DNA of 64,000 bases, taken from positions 186,001-250,000 of the forward strand of contig JBGALE010000006.1 in NCBI GenBank assembly GCA_044223995.1. Reading direction: 5' to 3'. Below the pieces are notes generated by a model. The model was not told where the DNA came from. It was given only the letters and a program-made list of their open reading frames with translations, and made no database searches. Each line of letters begins with the position of its first letter. The first letter of the stretch is position 1. This document shows, one piece after another, positions 62,418 to 64,000 of this stretch. A program made the position numbers and the translations under genes. Source of the stretch: JACMLD01 sp044223995 (lineage in GTDB: Bacteria; Bacteroidota; Bacteroidia; Chitinophagales; Chitinophagaceae).

Positions 62418-62759
62418 GTGAAAAAGAAGAGAAATCAGCTTGCCATTGAAAGCGGAAAAGAACGCCTGAAATTCCTTAGAAAGCAACAGCGCGAACTGAG
62501 AAAGGAAATAGACGCTATAAGAGAGGCTATCCGTCAGGCTGGCGGAGACCCAGACGCACCAGAGGTCAATTTGATACCAAGGAATAAAGAAATATACAAA
62601 GCTTGGAAGGATGGGCGTCAGCCAAAAGAATTAGCGAGTGAGTTCAGATTAACGCCTGAAAGAATTAGAAGCATTTGTGCCAGGATAGATAAAATCCTTG
62701 AACACAAACGGTTTCATTTCAATGAATATAAAGACCTATTACCTTATTTCGTTGGATAA
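62418..62759 (+). CDS. Small coiled-coil/helix-turn-helix protein
   Basis: This 113-residue protein has a highly charged N-terminal coiled coil (ERLKFLRKQQRELRKEIDAIREAIRQ) and a C-terminal helix-turn-helix-like part ('KELASEFRLTPERIRSICARID') of sigma-region-4 type. The GTG at 62418 is the most likely start; the frame runs further upstream from a TTG at 62364. Probably a DNA-binding regulator. The first structured RNA element begins 9 bp after its stop. Confidence 0.6.
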   Translation: MKKKRNQLAIESGKERLKFLRKQQRELRKEIDAIREAIRQAGGDPDAPEVNLIPRNKEIYKAWKDGRQPKELASEFRLTPERIRSICARIDKILEHKRFHFNEYKDLLPYFVG

Positions 62760-62767
62760 TATTTAAA

Positions 62768-62866
62768 AGCGCAGTTAGCCAAAATAAGTGCAGATATTCA
62801 AACGAATATACCGAGCACATCTGAAGGCTAAAGATGGCACGAATGTCGGGGCTAACCTTATGCGCT
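62768..62866 (+). ncRNA. Structured RNA element, copy 1
   Basis: 99 nt. Outer stem AGCGCA/TGCGCT plus GTTAGCC/GGCTAAC, with a 4-base bulge on the 3' side; inside, hairpin ATATTC-AAAC-GAATAT and a long conserved region (62817-62846 paired ACAT/ATGT at its ends, sequence CTGAAGGCTAAAGATGGCA). Copy 2 shows compensatory changes in the same helices. It lies 38 bp before the XRE gene. No known family recognised by eye. Confidence 0.65.
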
Positions 62867-62903
62867 CTCTAAAAGTGTACACAGCTTTGTAGATTTCAGG
62901 AAA

Positions 62904-63179
62904 GTGAAAACTCTTAATACTGCACTAGGCATGGAAAAGTTTTTAAAACATTTGGGTAATAAATTATCTGAGACCCGAAAGGTTCATAAGCTATCAATAG
63001 AATTCGTATCAAAGGAAACGGGCATTGCAAAAAGTAGATTACGGAGCATCGAAAAGGGAAATGGAAATTTTACGATTGGCATGTTTATAAAGCTTGCTAA
63101 AATCTATAAATTTGACGCCAGTAAATTTTTCAAATCTCAAACTAAAGAATTCAGTAAAATTATGCGAAAGAAATTATAA
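62904..63179 (+). CDS. XRE-family helix-turn-helix regulator
   Basis: This 91-residue protein has an XRE-type helix-turn-helix ('LGNKLSETRKVHKLSIEFVSKETGIAKSRLRSIEKGNGNFTIGMFIKLAKIY'), the family of Cro/CI-like repressors, with a short Lys-rich tail. Likely a small DNA-binding regulator of the element. The GTG at 62904 follows TCAGGAAA; an ATG at 62931 is possible. The gene is bracketed by two copies of the structured RNA, the second of which begins in its stop codon. Confidence 0.8.
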   Translation: MKTLNTALGMEKFLKHLGNKLSETRKVHKLSIEFVSKETGIAKSRLRSIEKGNGNFTIGMFIKLAKIYKFDASKFFKSQTKEFSKIMRKKL

Positions 63180-63275
63180 GCGTAATTAGTCAGAATAAAT
63201 GCGGATACCCCAACGGGTAGTCTAGGACATCTGAAGGCTAAAGATGGCATGAATGTCGGGGCTAATAATACGCTT
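63178..63275 (+). ncRNA. Structured RNA element, copy 2
   Basis: 98 nt. Outer stem AAGCGTA/TACGCTT plus ATTAGTC/GGCTAAT (one wobble), 2-base bulge; hairpin TACCC-CAAC-GGGTA; then the same 39-nt conserved block as copy 1 (ACATCTGAAGGCTAAAGATG, then GCAYGAATGTCGGGGCTAA, one C/T difference). The covarying helices and unchanged core are typical of a conserved RNA fold. The first two bases fall in the XRE stop codon. Confidence 0.65.
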
Positions 63276-63329
63276 ACCTTTGTAGCTCTTGCTTGCTTAA
63301 ATTTTATTTTGAGGCCGTCGGAAGGAAAT

Positions 63330-63358
63330 GCTACCCATGAGGTAGCTTTCTTTTTTAT
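63330..63358 (+). terminator. Intrinsic terminator after structured RNA copy 2
   Basis: GCTACC and GGTAGC form a 6-bp stem around CATGA, followed by TTTCTTTTTTAT. It ends plus-strand transcription from the RNA-XRE-RNA region; convergent minus-strand genes start beyond it. Confidence 0.78.
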
Positions 63359-63365
63359 ATTGTTC

Positions 63366-63569
63366 TTAGCTGCATTTAAGGTGATCGGCAACAAGCATAA
63401 TTAGCCCATTCTCATAATCTCCAAAATCGCGAAGGTTATCCTGTAAAGCACCGATCAGATCGCCTTGTTCTTCTTTCCAGAAGGAAGAGGCTTCCTTATC
63501 CATTTCGATAAGAAATTTACGGCAATCTTCGTTGCTAAGTTGGGATGGCTTGATAATGGTTTTTCCCAT
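63366..63569 (-). CDS. Small hypothetical protein next to the tyrosine recombinase
   Basis: This 67-residue soluble protein is mostly helical (RKFLIEMDKEASSFWKEEQGDLIGALQDNL). No family recognised. It starts 32 bp after the recombinase stop and is transcribed the same way, so co-expression is likely. May be real, based on composition and position only. Confidence 0.55.
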   Translation of the reverse strand: MGKTIIKPSQLSNEDCRKFLIEMDKEASSFWKEEQGDLIGALQDNLRDFGDYENGLIMLVADHLKCS

Positions 63570-63601
63570 TGAGGAACACGCTCCTTCTGTTTTATTTATG
63601 A

Positions 63602-64000
63602 TTAGATTTTCAAAACTCGCTCGTTATATTCATCGAGAATGTTGTTTGGCAGACTCTTTAAATAAATCTCTGTTGTTTTCAGGCTTGAGTGTCCCAGCAT
63701 TGAACTAATTGCATTGACAGGTATGTTGTTCATCATGGCATGTGTGGCAAATGAATGCCTGCTGACATAGCTGGTGAGCTTCTGATCTATCCCACTTAAA
63801 GTTGCAATCTCTTTCAGATTTTCATTAAACACTTTTCGCATCCATTGAATATCTTTTTCCTGTAATACTGCACTTTCTCTTTTGATGATCGGAAACACAT
63901 AAGATGAGTGCTTATTTTTCTTAAGATAGTATGATAAAATCTCGTTTAGATTCTGTGTGACCTTGATATCGTAAAGTTTCTTTGTCTTGCTTCTCCGGTA
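63602..64000 (-). CDS. Tyrosine recombinase of Bacteroidota type, N-terminus cut by window edge
   Basis: The last 132 residues are visible, and the frame is open to the right edge. Catalytic-domain motifs: 'SRHSFATHAM' (box II Arg, with Ser where many have His), 'LGHSSLKTTEIYLKSLP' (His, then Tyr nucleophile), and an upstream 'KVTQNLNEIL' segment. This is the catalytic end of integrases that insert mobile elements in Bacteroidota. It belongs to a different subfamily from the P4-type integrase at 41.4 kb, and marks a likely right end of a Bacteroidota element. Confidence 0.88.
   Translation of the reverse strand, partial: YRRSKTKKLYDIKVTQNLNEILSYYLKKNKHSSYVFPIIKRESAVLQEKDIQWMRKVFNENLKEIATLSGIDQKLTSYVSRHSFATHAMMNNIPVNAISSMLGHSSLKTTEIYLKSLPNNILDEYNERVLKI

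Noticed and set aside
62768..63275. Twister, hammerhead or c-di-GMP riboswitch identity for the RNA element
   Set aside because: The conserved core lacks the recalled signature bases of these classes, so I left it unnamed.
63137..63394. 85-codon minus-strand frame over RNA copy 2
   Set aside because: It overlaps the structured RNA and the end of the XRE gene and has no family features.

Overview
The window looks like a chromosome segment of a member of the Bacteroidota, most likely Chitinophagaceae-like. This placement is inferred from gene families. They include a SusC/SusD pair with an ECF sigma factor and FecR-type anti-sigma, PorT-like outer-membrane barrels, GH144 glucanases, many Bacteroidota-style lipoproteins, a DUF4834 protein, and a TTTG/TAnnTTTG promoter in front of a tRNA. 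A core-genome part (about 1-33.2 kb) meets an accessory part (about 33.2 kb to the right edge) just after a tRNA-Asn gene.

Core part, mostly on the minus strand. A cut-off SurA-like chaperone (1-530) is followed by the translation cluster rimP-nusA-infB (688-5445, transcribed right to left). A DUF4834 membrane protein and a HAD phosphatase come next. From 6.5 to 30.2 kb lies a glycan-utilisation region: GH3 beta-glucosidase, SGNH esterase, GH43-like enzyme with a discoidin domain, DoxX, three GH144 proteins with an alkaline-phosphatase-fold phosphodiesterase between the first two, a large FG-GAP/ASPIC lipoprotein, a seven-haem cytochrome c, a LamG lipoprotein, SusD, SusC with an STN signalling domain, FecR and an ECF sigma factor. 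Three GH144 genes plus a GH3 suggest beta-1,2-glucan as substrate, and the phosphodiesterase could remove phosphoglycerol-type substituents. A terminator on the plus strand, opposite the susC leader, hints at an antisense RNA like those known to repress Bacteroides glycan loci. A CAU tRNA, an outer-membrane barrel protein, HflX, a Rieske protein and tRNA-Asn complete the core.

Accessory part A (33.2-42.6 kb, visibly AT-richer) is a defence island: type III restriction-modification mod and res, a single-chain GmrSD-like nuclease (DUF262-DUF1524-DUF5655), a CoiA-like protein, then a P4-family tyrosine integrase preceded by a cluster of TTGGGGGCA repeats.

Accessory part B (42.7-50.2 kb) holds an exported 240-residue protein and, 2 bp later, a 2190-residue RTX protein. 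The RTX protein begins with a T4-lysozyme-like domain that keeps a Glu-Asp-Ser version of the catalytic triad and ends with a type I secretion target domain. No type I secretion genes are visible. A secreted muramidase with a periplasmic partner, possibly an immunity protein, is the simplest reading.

Accessory part C (50.3-64 kb) is a mobilisable module: AlpA-like regulator, Toprim primase-like protein, RadC, DUF2958, then on the minus strand a coupling ATPase without an N-terminal membrane anchor, a four-helix membrane protein, a MobF relaxase-helicase and two small genes. It continues with a serine recombinase, small genes, two copies of a structured RNA element that flank an XRE regulator and show compensatory base changes, and a Bacteroidota-type tyrosine recombinase cut by the right edge. 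No mating-pore genes are present, so transfer would need a helper. The two RNA copies and the lysozyme-RTX pair are the best candidates for something undescribed.
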